Assembly (NCBI GenBank): GCA_965198715.1
Contig: CBDAPV010000001.1
Location: 434,001-498,000, forward strand
Source: RH-AL1 sp965198715
GTDB taxonomy: Bacteria; Pseudomonadota; Alphaproteobacteria; Rhizobiales; Beijerinckiaceae
DNA length: 64,000 bases
Reading direction: 5' to 3'
A program made the position numbers and the translations under genes. This document shows positions 7,915 through 16,897 of the stretch, piece by piece (position 1 is the first letter of the stretch; the number at the start of each line of letters is the position of its first letter). The notes beneath the pieces were generated by a model that worked only from the letters and a program-made list of their open reading frames with translations, was not told the DNA's origin and did no database searches.

Positions 7915-9445
7915 CCTGGTCCATCGCGTCCGCCGCGATCCAGCCCGACATCATCACCATCGGCATGCCCGGCCCGGGGTGAGCGGCGCCGCCGGCGAGA
8001 TAGAGATCGCGCACCGTGCGCGAGCGATTGCCGGGCTTGAAGGCCCCCATCATGCGCCCGTGGCTGGCGAGACCGTAGATGGCGCCGTTGAGCACACGGT
8101 AGCGCTCGTGGATGTCCTGCGGGGTGAGGTGCCGCTCGACGACGATGCGGTCCTCGATGTCGGTGAGCCCCGCCGCCGACTTCAGCTTGTCGAGGATGAC
8201 CTGACGATAGCGCGGGTAGAGGTCGCCGGTGCGCCAATCGTGGTGCGGCCGCAGGTAGGGCGTGTGCACGAGCACGTAGAGCGCCTCGCCGCCCTCGGGC
8301 GCGACGCCCGGTTCGGTGCACGAGGGCGCGCAGACGTAGGCGGTCGGGTCAGGCGCCGGCTCGCCGCGCTTGTAGATCGCGTCGAACTCCTCCTTGGGGT
8401 CGCGCGAGAAGACGAAATTGTGATGCTCGAGATGGTCGTAGCGCTGCTTCAGCCCGAGGTAGAGCACGACGCCGGAGCAGGCCGGCTCGAACTTGCGCTT
8501 GGCGTGCGCGGCACCGATGTCGCCGCCGATCAGCTCGCGATAGGTGCGCACCGAATCCATGTTGGAGATGACGCTGTCGTAGCGCTCGACGCCGCGGGCT
8601 GTCCGCACACCGGCGACGCGGGCGCCTTCCGTGGCGAGACCCTCGACGTCCTCGCTCGGGCGGAACGTGACGCCGTTCTCCTCGGCGAAGCGTGCCAGCC
8701 CGTCGGCCACGGCACGGGTGCCGCCCATCGGATACCACACGCCTTGCGCCGTCTGCATGTGCGCGATGGCGCAGAGCACCGCCGGCGCGCCGTAGGGCGA
8801 CGAGCCGACATATTGCACGAAATGGTCGAGCATCTGCGCCAGCCGGTCGTCCTTCACCTTGCCGCGAATGGTGCTGGCGACGGTGGCGTGCATGCGCAAC
8901 GAGATGACGTCGCGCAGCGTCGACGGGTTCATGTTGGCCTTGAGGTCGATCGTGTCGAAAAGGTCCTCGACCGCCTTCCAGAAGAAGAACCGGTCGCTGA
9001 CCTCATGCAGCTGCTTGGCGATCGCGAGGAACTGCTTGTAGCCCTCGCCGGCGCCCTTGCCGGGGGCGAAACGCTCCATCTCGGCGGCCATGACATTTTC
9101 GTCGGCCATGAGGTCGATGCGGTCACCGCCGTCGAAGAAGCAGCGCCACTGCGGATCAAGCCGGCGCAGGTCGAGGTAGTCCGACGTGCGCTTGTTGCCC
9201 TCGGCGAAGATGCGGTCGAGCACCGCCGGCACGGTCAGGATGGTGGGCCCCATGTCGAAACGGAACCCGCCCTCCTCCAGCAGCGCCGCCTTGCCGCCGA
9301 GCCAGCCGTTCTTCTCGTAAAGGGTCACCTCATGGCCGCGGGCGCCGGCGACGCAGGCCGCGGCCAGACCGCCGAGGCCGCCGCCGACGACGGCGATGCG
9401 GCGGTTGCCCGAGGTCGCACGGCCGGGCATGGCATGGACGTTCAT
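7859..9445 (-). CDS. CrtI/CrtP-type carotenoid desaturase or oxygenase
   Basis: A 528-residue FAD-dependent phytoene-desaturase-family enzyme. The dinucleotide site is RRIAVVGGGLGGLAAACVAG, followed by LYEKNGWLGGKA. The mid-region QYVGSSPYGAPA and GVWYPMGGTRAVADGL and the C-terminal FAD block DLYLAGGAAHPGPGMPM are all typical. The SSPY/GVWYP pattern leans to the CrtP/CrtD side of the family, whereas the neighbour at 9442-11046 looks more CrtN-like; I assign neither firmly. ATG at 9445 overlaps the upstream stop by 4 nt (ATGA). Substrate is probably a C30 or C40 polyene; no phytoene or squalene synthase is in the window. Confidence 0.9.
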   Translation of the reverse strand: MNVHAMPGRATSGNRRIAVVGGGLGGLAAACVAGARGHEVTLYEKNGWLGGKAALLEEGGFRFDMGPTILTVPAVLDRIFAEGNKRTSDYLDLRRLDPQWRCFFDGGDRIDLMADENVMAAEMERFAPGKGAGEGYKQFLAIAKQLHEVSDRFFFWKAVEDLFDTIDLKANMNPSTLRDVISLRMHATVASTIRGKVKDDRLAQMLDHFVQYVGSSPYGAPAVLCAIAHMQTAQGVWYPMGGTRAVADGLARFAEENGVTFRPSEDVEGLATEGARVAGVRTARGVERYDSVISNMDSVRTYRELIGGDIGAAHAKRKFEPACSGVVLYLGLKQRYDHLEHHNFVFSRDPKEEFDAIYKRGEPAPDPTAYVCAPSCTEPGVAPEGGEALYVLVHTPYLRPHHDWRTGDLYPRYRQVILDKLKSAAGLTDIEDRIVVERHLTPQDIHERYRVLNGAIYGLASHGRMMGAFKPGNRSRTVRDLYLAGGAAHPGPGMPMVMMSGWIAADAMDQDARGVRQEAATPAAALAG

Positions 9446-11046
9446 CGCGCGTCTCCCCCGGCCGCCTCGCGGGCCATGATCGTATCCAACGCCGGCTCTT
9501 CGACGAGCGCGGGGCGGGAGCTGCGCCGTCCCAGACGCCAAGGCGTCTCGCCGGCCCGTGCCAAGTCTTCGAGCAGCAGGCGCGCGGTGATGCGCGCGCC
9601 CTCGTAGATCACCGGCAGGCCGGAGCCCGGATGCGTTCCGCCACCGACGAGGTAGAGGCCGCGCCCGAAGCGGTTGTGCGGCCGAAAGAAGAGCATCTGG
9701 CGAAGGTCGTGCGACAGGTTGAAGGTGGCGCCCTGGTAGACCGAGAACTGGTCGCGCCAGTCGCGCGGATCGACAATGCGCTCGTAGCGGATGCGCTCGC
9801 GGATGTCGGGCAGCCCCAGCAGCTCTAGGCGATCGAGCACGAGGTCGCGGAAGCGGCCCTGCTCCTTCGCCCAGTCGATGCCGGAGCGCAGGTTCGGAAC
9901 CGGCGCCAGCACGTAGAGGCTGGTGTGGCCGGGAGGCGCCATGCCGCCGTCGGTGTAGCCGGCGTGCTGCAGGTAGATCGAGGGCTCCTCGGAGAGCACG
10001 CCGCTCGAGATCTCGCGGATGTTGCGGGCGTAATCCTTGGAAAGCAGGATCGTGTGATGGGCGACGCTGTCCGGCACGCGGCCCTCGATGCCGAGGTAGA
10101 GCATGAAGGTCGAGCACGAGAGCCGCGCCTTCTCGATCTTGGCGTCGCGCCAGCGCGGCCGCGCCGCCTCCGGCACCAGCTTAGGCATGGCGTTGGCGAA
10201 GTCGGCGTTGATCACCACGGCGTCGGCGCGGGTCTCGCGCCCCTCGGCGGTGACGACGCCGCGCGCCGTGCCGTCCTCGTAGATCACGCGCTCGATCGGT
10301 GTGCCGAGGTGAATCTCCACACCCATACGCCGTGCCAGCGCGGCCATCGCGTCAGAGACGGCGCCGCAGCCCCCGACTGGATGATAGATGCCGTGCTCGT
10401 ATTCGAGGAAGCTCAGAATCGAGAACAGGCTCGGGCACTGGAACGGCGACATGCCGAGGTATTTGGTCTGGAATGAGAAGGCGAGGCGGACGCGCGGATC
10501 CTTGAAGAAGCGCCGCAGCTCGCCGTCGACCGTGGTCATCGGCTGGAGTTTCGGCAGCGCTGCGAGCATCGCGCGGGAGGCGAGCGAGCGCCGCCGATGG
10601 AAGGCCTGCTCCAGGACCGGTTCGAAGAGCTTCAGCTTGGCGCGACCGTGCGCGAAGAAGCGCGCGACGTGCTTGGCGTCGTCGGGCGCGATCTTGGCGA
10701 TCTCCTCGGTCAGCTTCGCCACGTCGGGGGTCGCGCGAAGCTCGCCGCCGCCCTCGAACACGAGGTGGTACTGCGGATCGAGCCGCTTGAGCTCGACGTG
10801 GTCCTCGAGCCGCTCGCCGCAGGCCGCGAAGATCTGCGATAGCACCTTAGGATAAAGGAAGAAGGTCGGCCCCAGGTCGAAACGATAGCCCTCGGGCGTG
10901 TCGAGGGTCCGCGTGCGCCCGCCGACGACGTCGTCGCGCTCAAACAAGACGACCTTGACACCCTGCGCCGCCAGCAGCAGCGCCGAAGCGAGGCCGCCAG
11001 GCCCGGCACCGACCACGACGACCCTTTTGGTCCGAGCATCGCGCAT
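9442..11046 (-). CDS. CrtN/CrtI-type carotenoid desaturase, first gene of the operon
   Basis: A 534-residue FAD-dependent desaturase. KRVVVVGAGPGGLASALLLA and VVGGRTRTLDTPEGYRFDLG form the FAD site, FQTKYLGMSPFQCPSLFSIL and EHGIYHPVGGCGAVSDAM the central region, and GLYLVGGGTHPGSGLPVIYE the C-terminal FAD block. The GIYHPVGG pattern resembles diapophytoene/squalene-derived CrtN enzymes. ATG at 11046 was chosen over the longer frame because family homology begins there. It is the promoter-proximal gene of the nine-gene minus-strand operon ending with cobF. The upstream 30 bp are AT-rich and contain the palindrome TGATATCA. Confidence 0.9.
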   Translation of the reverse strand: MRDARTKRVVVVGAGPGGLASALLLAAQGVKVVLFERDDVVGGRTRTLDTPEGYRFDLGPTFFLYPKVLSQIFAACGERLEDHVELKRLDPQYHLVFEGGGELRATPDVAKLTEEIAKIAPDDAKHVARFFAHGRAKLKLFEPVLEQAFHRRRSLASRAMLAALPKLQPMTTVDGELRRFFKDPRVRLAFSFQTKYLGMSPFQCPSLFSILSFLEYEHGIYHPVGGCGAVSDAMAALARRMGVEIHLGTPIERVIYEDGTARGVVTAEGRETRADAVVINADFANAMPKLVPEAARPRWRDAKIEKARLSCSTFMLYLGIEGRVPDSVAHHTILLSKDYARNIREISSGVLSEEPSIYLQHAGYTDGGMAPPGHTSLYVLAPVPNLRSGIDWAKEQGRFRDLVLDRLELLGLPDIRERIRYERIVDPRDWRDQFSVYQGATFNLSHDLRQMLFFRPHNRFGRGLYLVGGGTHPGSGLPVIYEGARITARLLLEDLARAGETPWRLGRRSSRPALVEEPALDTIMAREAAGGDAR

Positions 11047-11741
11047 TCTATCAAATGATATCAAGTTGCTAGGCCTTTGGACGGCGGGTGATCCAGCAAA
11101 GGAGGGGAAGCCGGGCTTTAGCAAGTGCGCGCATTAACGCACGGGGCGCCGGCGTCGGCAGTGGAGGAGGGACCTTCTCGCCCGCCGGTTATTGGGCGCG
11201 CTGTCGATGGCGGGAAGAGGTCTGCGAGCGGCGCGTGCGCATCCCGTTCACCTCGCGCTCGGGTCACGATCCAGCCATCACGCACCTGCTTCCTAGATGC
11301 TCATCCGGCGGCGGACAAGCCGCGTCGTCCTCGATCGCGCAACAGCATGTGTTAGCGACGACGGATTTGCCGCACGCGCAGACGACGCTGGACAGCGGGC
11401 GTCAGGATGTGTGGGCGGGGATGCGGATCGCTGCGGCGACATGGCGATAGCGGGCGGACGCCTCTTTCAGCATCGCGCCAGTGCCGCCCGCTCGAAGACA
11501 GCCATCACGCCAACGCCCCGCCCCCAAAAAGATCGCCGCATCGAACCCGCGCACGCCGCTCCTGATCCGCAGGAGATACGCCGCATCGCCGTGCGCCTTG
11601 CGCAACGACGCATCGAACCCGCTCACGTCATCGCGTGGAGCCTATGGCGACATGCCCACCAGGCCGCAGCCCGGCAAGCGCACCTTAAACCAGAGCGCGA
11701 CGGTAATGCTAGGATGCACGTCCCGCCCTGGAAGAATCGTG
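11047..11741. other. intergenic region between divergent genes, no gene recognised
   Basis: About 700 bp separate the carotenoid operon (minus) from the DUF1624 gene (plus). Several short frames exist, but none has a recognisable domain or a convincing ribosome site. The promoter of the carotenoid operon should lie in the first 100-150 bp. I see no clear operator apart from the short AT-rich palindrome near 11053. Confidence 0.5.
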
Positions 11742-11861
11742 ATGTTTTCGACTGGCTTTTCGACACGAGGCAAGACCGGCGCTGTGGTCGAGTCGGCAGC
11801 GCCGCTTTGCCAAGACGTCGTCCCGATCGCTCCGATCCAGGCGGACCCGTTGACCGAACCC

Positions 11862-13043
11862 ATGGTGACCAGCGCGGCGGCCTCGCGGTTGGCGATCATC
11901 GACAAGCTACGTGGTCTGGTGATCATCCTGATGGTCCTCGACCACGTCCGAGACTTCTTCAGCGTCGACGCCTACCGGTTCTCGCCGACGGACATCGGCA
12001 AGACCACGGCCCTGCTCTTCGCCACCCGTTGGATCACGCATCTCTGCGCGCCGACCTTCGTGGTCCTCGCGGGCGTCGCCGTCCGCCTGCAGTGGGCGAG
12101 AGGCAAGCGCGGCTGGCCGCTGACGCGTTTCCTCGTTGCGCGTGGCCTCTGGCTGATCATCCTGGAGGTGACGCTTGTCACCGTCGCCTTCACCTTCGCG
12201 TGGCATGGAGCCCTGCTACAGGTCATCTGGGCGATCGGCTTTTCGATGATCTTGCTCGGAACCCTCGTCTGGCTACCGCCAAAGGCCTTGCTCGCGCTCG
12301 GCCTCGCCATCGTAGGCGTTCACAACCTTCTTGATGGTGTCGCCACCAAGGGTTTCGGCGCCGCCGCACCGCTCTGGACGCTGATGTGGAAGCCGGGTCT
12401 GATCCATCTGCCTTTCGCGCACTTCAAAGACGCCTACGTAGCCTACCCCGCATTGCCCTGGTTCGGGATCATGGCCGTCGGTTTCGGGGTTGGCGGCGTC
12501 TTCCAGTTGCCGCCGCAACGGCGCAATCGCCTCCTACTCGTCGGTGGCTTCGCCATGCTCGCGGTGTTCGCGGTGCTTCGCGGCTTCAACCTCTACGGCG
12601 ACCCGTCGCCCTGGACGCAGCAAACCGACGCGACACGCACGATCCTATCCTTCCTGAAGGTCACGAAGTACCCGCCGTCCCTCTTCTACACGCTCGTGAC
12701 GCTCGGCATCACGCTGTCGCTGGCACCCTTCATCGAGCGGATCGGGGGCATCTTCGGGCGGGCGCTGCTGACCTTCGGACGCACACCGCTCTTCACCTAT
12801 CTGCTGCACCTCTACGTGGCGCGCGGCCTTGCGGTCCTCCTCGCCCTCGCCGAGGGACTGTCGCCAACCATCTTCACCGACGCTTTCGGCCCTGGCGACC
12901 GGCTCGAGGCGTCAGGTTGGGGGCTGAGCCTGCCACTGGTCTACGTGGCGTGGCTGGCGGTGCTGCTGATCCTATGGCCGATCTCCACCTGGTACGCCGG
13001 CTTCAAGGCTCGCCACCATTACTGGTGGCTCAGCTATCTCTGA
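11862..13043 (+). CDS. DUF1624/heparan-glucosaminide acetyltransferase-like membrane protein
   Basis: A 393-residue integral membrane protein with about ten hydrophobic segments. It opens with the family signature SRLAIIDKLRGLVIILMVLDHVRDFFS; the DHVRDF histidine and aspartate are the conserved pair. TFGRTPLFTYLLHLYVARGLA near the C-terminus is also characteristic. The family is related to acyltransferase-3 and heparan-alpha-glucosaminide N-acetyltransferase; the bacterial substrate is unknown. The start is uncertain: ATG at 11742 has a better ribosome site (GGAAGA) and would add 40 residues, while ATG at 11862 matches the start of homology. Confidence 0.85.
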   Translation: MVTSAAASRLAIIDKLRGLVIILMVLDHVRDFFSVDAYRFSPTDIGKTTALLFATRWITHLCAPTFVVLAGVAVRLQWARGKRGWPLTRFLVARGLWLIILEVTLVTVAFTFAWHGALLQVIWAIGFSMILLGTLVWLPPKALLALGLAIVGVHNLLDGVATKGFGAAAPLWTLMWKPGLIHLPFAHFKDAYVAYPALPWFGIMAVGFGVGGVFQLPPQRRNRLLLVGGFAMLAVFAVLRGFNLYGDPSPWTQQTDATRTILSFLKVTKYPPSLFYTLVTLGITLSLAPFIERIGGIFGRALLTFGRTPLFTYLLHLYVARGLAVLLALAEGLSPTIFTDAFGPGDRLEASGWGLSLPLVYVAWLAVLLILWPISTWYAGFKARHHYWWLSYL

Positions 13044-13159
13044 GCGTCGCGGACGGTCGGATCGTCATCGGTCTTGGCTTCATGGACCACGACATATCGA
13101 TGGGCGGAGTGCGCTTCCGCCACATAGCCTGTCGCCGGGTCGAGGCCAACGTTGAGGGC

Positions 13160-13534
13160 ATGGTCGATCCCGCTCTCACCGTGTACCACGATGGCTCCTG
13201 CCCGCTTTGTCGGATGGAGATCGGGCAGTATCGGCGTTCCCTCGGAGCCGAGCACATCGACTTTGTCGATGTCTCCGGCCCCGTCGAGGATCCGGGCCCT
13301 GATCTGCCGCGCGATAAGGCGATAGGGCGTTTTCATGTGCGGCTGCCGACCGGCGAGCTGCGATCGGGCGCCGCCGCGTTCATGGAAGTCTGGAAGGTCC
13401 TTCCGAGATGGCGGCCGGCCTCTCGCATCGCGAGGGTACCTGGCGTCTTATCAATGCTCGAGCTCGGCTATCGGGCTTTCCTGCCGCTCCGGCCAACATT
13501 GGCGAAGCTCGTGCGCCGCTTCACCACGGGGTAA
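13160..13534 (+). CDS. DCC-family thiol-disulfide oxidoreductase-like protein (DUF393)
   Basis: A 124-residue protein with the family motif near the N-terminus: LTVYHDGSCPLCRMEIGQYRR, a thioredoxin-like CPLC pair preceded by the YDG-type turn. The rest (GRFHVRLPTGELRSGAAAFMEVW and a C-terminal Arg/Leu-rich tail) follows the family pattern. Redox function is predicted from the motif only. An alternative upstream ATG at 13082 would add 26 residues but has no ribosome site; 13160 puts the motif at the usual distance from the start. It follows the DUF1624 gene by 116 nt and may share its transcript. Confidence 0.8.
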   Translation: MVDPALTVYHDGSCPLCRMEIGQYRRSLGAEHIDFVDVSGPVEDPGPDLPRDKAIGRFHVRLPTGELRSGAAAFMEVWKVLPRWRPASRIARVPGVLSMLELGYRAFLPLRPTLAKLVRRFTTG

Positions 13535-13595
13535 ATCGTGCCGCGTGACTGACACGGCATGCTAGAGTGCCGGTGACCAAAGCGGATAAGCTCTC

Positions 13596-14036
13596 ATGCT
13601 GTGCTTCCTCCCGCCTGCGCCGGCGTACCTGCCTTCGCTGCCTGCAGCCGATCCCCGCCGCCCGAGCCCACGTGCCGCCGCGGTGATCGTCCTGATCGCG
13701 CTCTGTGTCGCCGTCCTGGCGCCCTTCGGTTGGTCCTATGCTGAGCCGCAATACACTGCGCAGGTAGGCATGCCTTTGCGGCTCGACCTTCGCGAGGAGG
13801 ATCTCGCGATCCGCGCCACGCTAGCACGCCGTCATCTCGCAGGGTTTGTTGGCCGCTTTCGCGCTGGCGATCAAGCCAGCGTACCCCCCGGCCTCGCCGT
13901 GGACGGCGCCACCGGCATTCTTCAGGGCATGCCGTCGATGGCCGGCACCTACACGCTCGCCCTCGCCGTCGAAGACGGTCCCGCCGTCGTGTCTGGGCGC
14001 AGCTTCCGCCTTAAGGTTCTGCCGCCAGCGCCTTGA
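13596..14036 (+). CDS. membrane-anchored or secreted protein with putative Ig-like domain
   Basis: A 146-residue protein. A proline-rich start is followed by one hydrophobic segment (AAAVIVLIALCVAVLAPFGW), then an extracytoplasmic part. Its end (VPPGLAVDGATGILQGMP followed by AGTYTLALAVEDG) matches the He_PIG/putative-Ig repeat pattern of bacterial surface proteins. It is probably anchored with the Ig-like domain outside. The partner is unknown. A bidirectional hairpin follows at 14147-14186. Confidence 0.6.
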   Translation: MLCFLPPAPAYLPSLPAADPRRPSPRAAAVIVLIALCVAVLAPFGWSYAEPQYTAQVGMPLRLDLREEDLAIRATLARRHLAGFVGRFRAGDQASVPPGLAVDGATGILQGMPSMAGTYTLALAVEDGPAVVSGRSFRLKVLPPAP

Positions 14037-14146
14037 TCGCGGCGTTGGCACGCCCGCGGCGTAGCCGTTGAGCACCGGCCGTTGCTATAAGAAGCCACGG
14101 CTCCCGCGTGTTTGACGGGCTGCATCTGCCCTTAGATTGCGTAAGC

Positions 14147-14186
14147 AGGCTTGGGTGGAGAGGGTGCACCTTCTCTGTCCAAGCCT
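14147..14186. terminator. candidate bidirectional terminator hairpin between convergent genes
   Basis: A 40-bp imperfect palindrome: outer arms AGGCTTGG and CCAAGCCT, inner arms GGAGAGGGTGCACC/TTCTCTG pairing around TGCA. It lies 111 nt after the Ig-like gene stop and 11 nt after the stop of the minus-strand transporter, as expected for a terminator shared by convergent genes. There is no clean T-run on either side. Confidence 0.5.
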
Positions 14187-14196
14187 GTCCGTACAC

Positions 14197-15255
14197 CTAT
14201 CGGGCTGGTGCCACTTCGATGTCGTCGAGCTTCTTTACTTTGTAGATCGCGAAGGAGACGAACCAGGCCGCCGCGAATATGCCGATGATCGCAAAGCCCA
14301 GGTTGTTGAAGTTGTCGTTCAGCGCGCCGATCCCGCCCCAGAATCCATTTTTCAGTCCCATCTGGTCACCGACCAAGCCGAGAGCTTCGATGCCGCCGAT
14401 GAGCACGGCGACGACGATCGAAACCCCTGTGATCGTCAGATTGTAGAACAGCTTGCGCATCGGCTTCACGAACGCCCAGTCGTAAGCGCCGAGCATCATG
14501 ACGCCGTCCGTCGTGTCGACGAGGGACATGCCCGCTGCAAACAGCACCGGGAAAACCATGATCGCGATGAACGGCACGCCCTTCGCCGCCTGCGCCGCCG
14601 ACACGCCGAACACCGCGACCTCCGTCGCCGTGTCGAAGCCCAGGCCGAACAGGAAACCCAGCGGGTACATATGCCAGCTCTTCGTCACGAGCCGGAACAC
14701 GGGGCGAAAAAGGCGAGCGAGAAGCCCCCGGCTGTTCAAGATGAGGTCGAGATCCTCTTCGACGTAGGCTCCTCCCGAACGGACCTGGCGATAGGTCCGA
14801 TAGATCGAGACAAAGATGGCGATGTTCATCGCGGCGATGGCGAGAAGGAAGAGCGCGGAGACGGCGGTTCCGATGATGCCGCCGTAGCTCTTCACCGTAT
14901 CAAAGCTGCCGAGCAACGTCGCCGCGCCAGCGACCGCGCCAGCCGCAATGATGACCACGGTGGAATGCCCCATGGCAAAGAAGAAGCCGACCGAGACTGG
15001 GCGTTGACGCATTTGCATCAACTTGCGGGTGACGTTGTCGATGGCCGCGATATGATCGGCATCTACGGCGTGGCGCAAACCCAGGCCGTAGACGACGAGG
15101 GCGACGCCAAGCAGTCCAGTATGTCCTTGAAAGGCGATGAACGCCCATACCCAAGCGCCGACGTTCATAATGGCGAGTACGCCATAGATGGTGACGAGCC
15201 GAACTCGAAGGTTGGGTGAAGCTTCGTGGAAGAGATCCAGAATCCGCTTAAACAT
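14197..15255 (-). CDS. NiCoT family nickel/cobalt transporter, probable cobalt importer
   Basis: A 352-residue inner-membrane permease of the HoxN/NixA/NicT family with about eight membrane segments. The signature metal-selectivity motif is RHAVDADHIAAIDN in helix 2; the second family motif is FGLGFDTATEVAVFG, and FFFAMGHSTVVI and LFAAGMSLVDTTDG are also conserved. ATG at 15255 was chosen because homology starts with MFKRILDLF and the region upstream is the riboswitch leader. The family moves Ni2+, Co2+ or both; the cobalamin riboswitch upstream argues for Co2+ in this case. Confidence 0.95.
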   Translation of the reverse strand: MFKRILDLFHEASPNLRVRLVTIYGVLAIMNVGAWVWAFIAFQGHTGLLGVALVVYGLGLRHAVDADHIAAIDNVTRKLMQMRQRPVSVGFFFAMGHSTVVIIAAGAVAGAATLLGSFDTVKSYGGIIGTAVSALFLLAIAAMNIAIFVSIYRTYRQVRSGGAYVEEDLDLILNSRGLLARLFRPVFRLVTKSWHMYPLGFLFGLGFDTATEVAVFGVSAAQAAKGVPFIAIMVFPVLFAAGMSLVDTTDGVMMLGAYDWAFVKPMRKLFYNLTITGVSIVVAVLIGGIEALGLVGDQMGLKNGFWGGIGALNDNFNNLGFAIIGIFAAAWFVSFAIYKVKKLDDIEVAPAR

Positions 15256-15354
15256 GGAGTACCTGCCTGATGTCGTCGTCATCACGGGGACGCTCGCCGA
15301 AGGCAGGGATTGCACGCTAGGGCACCCCACCCGACGTTTCCGCTCCGAGATCCG

Positions 15355-15530
15355 CGACGGCAGGCATCCTGGCTCGCGGGTCGTCGCCCCTTACGCCTTC
15401 CCAGGATGAAACCCAGTGACCTTCGGAAGGGCTCGTCGCTTAAAGTTGCGGGGAGCAGCCGCAGCTTCGCCCCGCTCGCGCCGAACCCACTACATTCCCT
15501 TTCAAGCTCTCCCGAGCACCGTCGCGATGG
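15355..15530 (-). promoter_or_regulatory. cobalamin (AdoCbl) riboswitch upstream of the NiCoT transporter
   Basis: Read on the minus strand, the conserved elements occur in order: GACGGTGCTCGGGAG, then AAAGGGAAT, the core GCTGCTCCCCGCAACT (B12-box-like), GGTCACTGGG, CCTGGGAAGGCG and the closing AGCCAGGATGCCTGCC. This is the order and spacing of the RF00174 class. The 3' end is about 100 nt before the transporter ATG, leaving room for an expression platform. When cobalamin binds, expression of the transporter is expected to fall, as known for this class. Confidence 0.93.
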
Positions 15531-15669
15531 GCGTAGCTCCTCACCCCCGCAAGGGTCAACTCCGGTCGGATGCCATGGGCTTCAAAGGCGTTGTCTGTCG
15601 TCTCCTGCGCAGCCTCCCGCGTCCCGTTAAAGCCATGTAATCAGCCGATGGTAAACTCGTTCTGAGCTC

Positions 15670-15905
15670 CAGCAAATGCTGGATTCCTCGCCGAAGATGC
15701 CGTGTTCCGGAAGCCGCGCGGCGATCCGCACGCGCATCGTCTGCTCGATCCCGCGATCGGCGATCGTCACGGGACTGCCGTCACCCTTTGTGATGGTCTC
15801 GAACGTGCCGCGAAAATAGTGCATCGTCATGGGACGTGTGAGATCGCGCGAGCGATTCCGCGAAGGCGAGCGGCTCGTCCGATAGCGTCTGTGCGGGTGA
15901 GGGAG
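15670..15905 (-). pseudogene. IMPase/histidinol-phosphatase (HisN)-like N-terminal remnant
   Basis: The frame from 15830 reads HYFRGTFETITKGDGSPVTI followed by ADRGIEQTM, then LPEHGIFGEES. This is the N-terminal substrate and first metal-site region of the inositol-monophosphatase/HisN family. Homology stops about 15675 with no LDPIDGT metal block, so most of the protein is missing. Upstream, LAFAESLA lies in a different frame from the following DLTRPMT, indicating a one-base frameshift near 15850. It is the last element of the minus-strand operon, directly after the second kinase, so the operon probably once ended with a phosphatase. Confidence 0.72.
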
Positions 15906-15916
15906 ACGCTCTCAAA

Positions 15917-16897
15917 TTAAACCGCCCTCAGGTAGTCGTGCCAGCGCTGGTCGCGCATGATGGATCGGGCCCGCATGTGCTTCCACGCGCCGTATTTGTA
16001 GAAATCGAATTCGAGCATCGAGGTCTTGTTCTGCACCATCGCCCAGGTCGACCATTTGAGGTCGGCCAACGCCTTGTGCACAGCGAGGCGCGCCTTCATC
16101 CGAGGATCGAAACGGCCAAAATAGGCCTCGATGATCTCGGCCTCGATTGCCTCGGTGAAGAACATCTCGCCGCACCAGATGCCGAGGTCGTAACAGCGGT
16201 CGTTGTTGGAGGCGTATTCGTAATCGATCAGCATGATCGACTTGTCCGCGCCGAGCATGAAATTGCCCGGCATCGGATCGTTGAAACAGGGCACAAGGTC
16301 GATGCCGCTGGCCTCCAATGCGGCGCGCGCGAGGCCGTATTGCTTGAACAGCCACGCGCTGTCGAGGGGAAAGCTCCCGCCGAGAGCGTGAGCCTGATCG
16401 ATGTGTTCGTCGATCATGTCGAAGACGGTTTTGGTCAGCGGCAGCCGGCCCGATCCGTTGAACGTGCGATAGACCGCGACGGCCGAGGCGCGGACCGCGG
16501 GATCGAGGAAATCGGCGTTGGTGCAGGCGCGCCGGCCCTCGATGAAATCGTTGATCTCGATCCCGCGATCCGCGAGATATTCGTAGATCTTCGGCCCGAT
16601 GCCGATCTGCTGCGCGCGGCGGCTCGCGTCGAGGGCCGCATTGCGATCTATGAACATTTCCGTGCCGCGCCCCGGCATCTTCAGGAAGAACGTGCCCGGT
16701 TCGCCGGCGACTTCGATGCGCCAGTTGGAGTTGGTGATCCCGCCCGAGATCGGTGCATAGCCCACGATCCGTCCGCGCCACGGCACGATCGCGGCGAGCG
16801 CCCCTTCGAGCTCTCGCTCGCCTTCGGTCATCGCGGCGCCATAGGGGATGTAACCCGGCAAGGCGCAGACGTGTCGGGCCGCCAGGCTCGCGGACAT
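15917..16897 (-). CDS. choline/ethanolamine kinase-like (APH superfamily) phosphotransferase
   Basis: A 326-residue protein-kinase-fold phosphotransferase. The catalytic loop is LVPCFNDPMPGNFML, with the choline-kinase-like spacing of D and N. The metal-binding block LIDYEYASNNDRCYDLG is the DYEY/YDLG signature of LicA/choline kinases. The N-terminal YAPISGGITNSNWRI is the nucleotide-binding loop seen in the same family. ATG at 16897 overlaps the upstream stop by one base (TGATG). A small hydroxylated or amino-alcohol substrate is likely; choline itself is not proven. Confidence 0.85.
   Translation of the reverse strand: MSASLAARHVCALPGYIPYGAAMTEGERELEGALAAIVPWRGRIVGYAPISGGITNSNWRIEVAGEPGTFFLKMPGRGTEMFIDRNAALDASRRAQQIGIGPKIYEYLADRGIEINDFIEGRRACTNADFLDPAVRASAVAVYRTFNGSGRLPLTKTVFDMIDEHIDQAHALGGSFPLDSAWLFKQYGLARAALEASGIDLVPCFNDPMPGNFMLGADKSIMLIDYEYASNNDRCYDLGIWCGEMFFTEAIEAEIIEAYFGRFDPRMKARLAVHKALADLKWSTWAMVQNKTSMLEFDFYKYGAWKHMRARSIMRDQRWHDYLRAV

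Noticed and set aside
11125..11626. Short frames between the carotenoid operon and the DUF1624 gene
   Set aside because: No start signals, no domains, overlapping frames on both strands.
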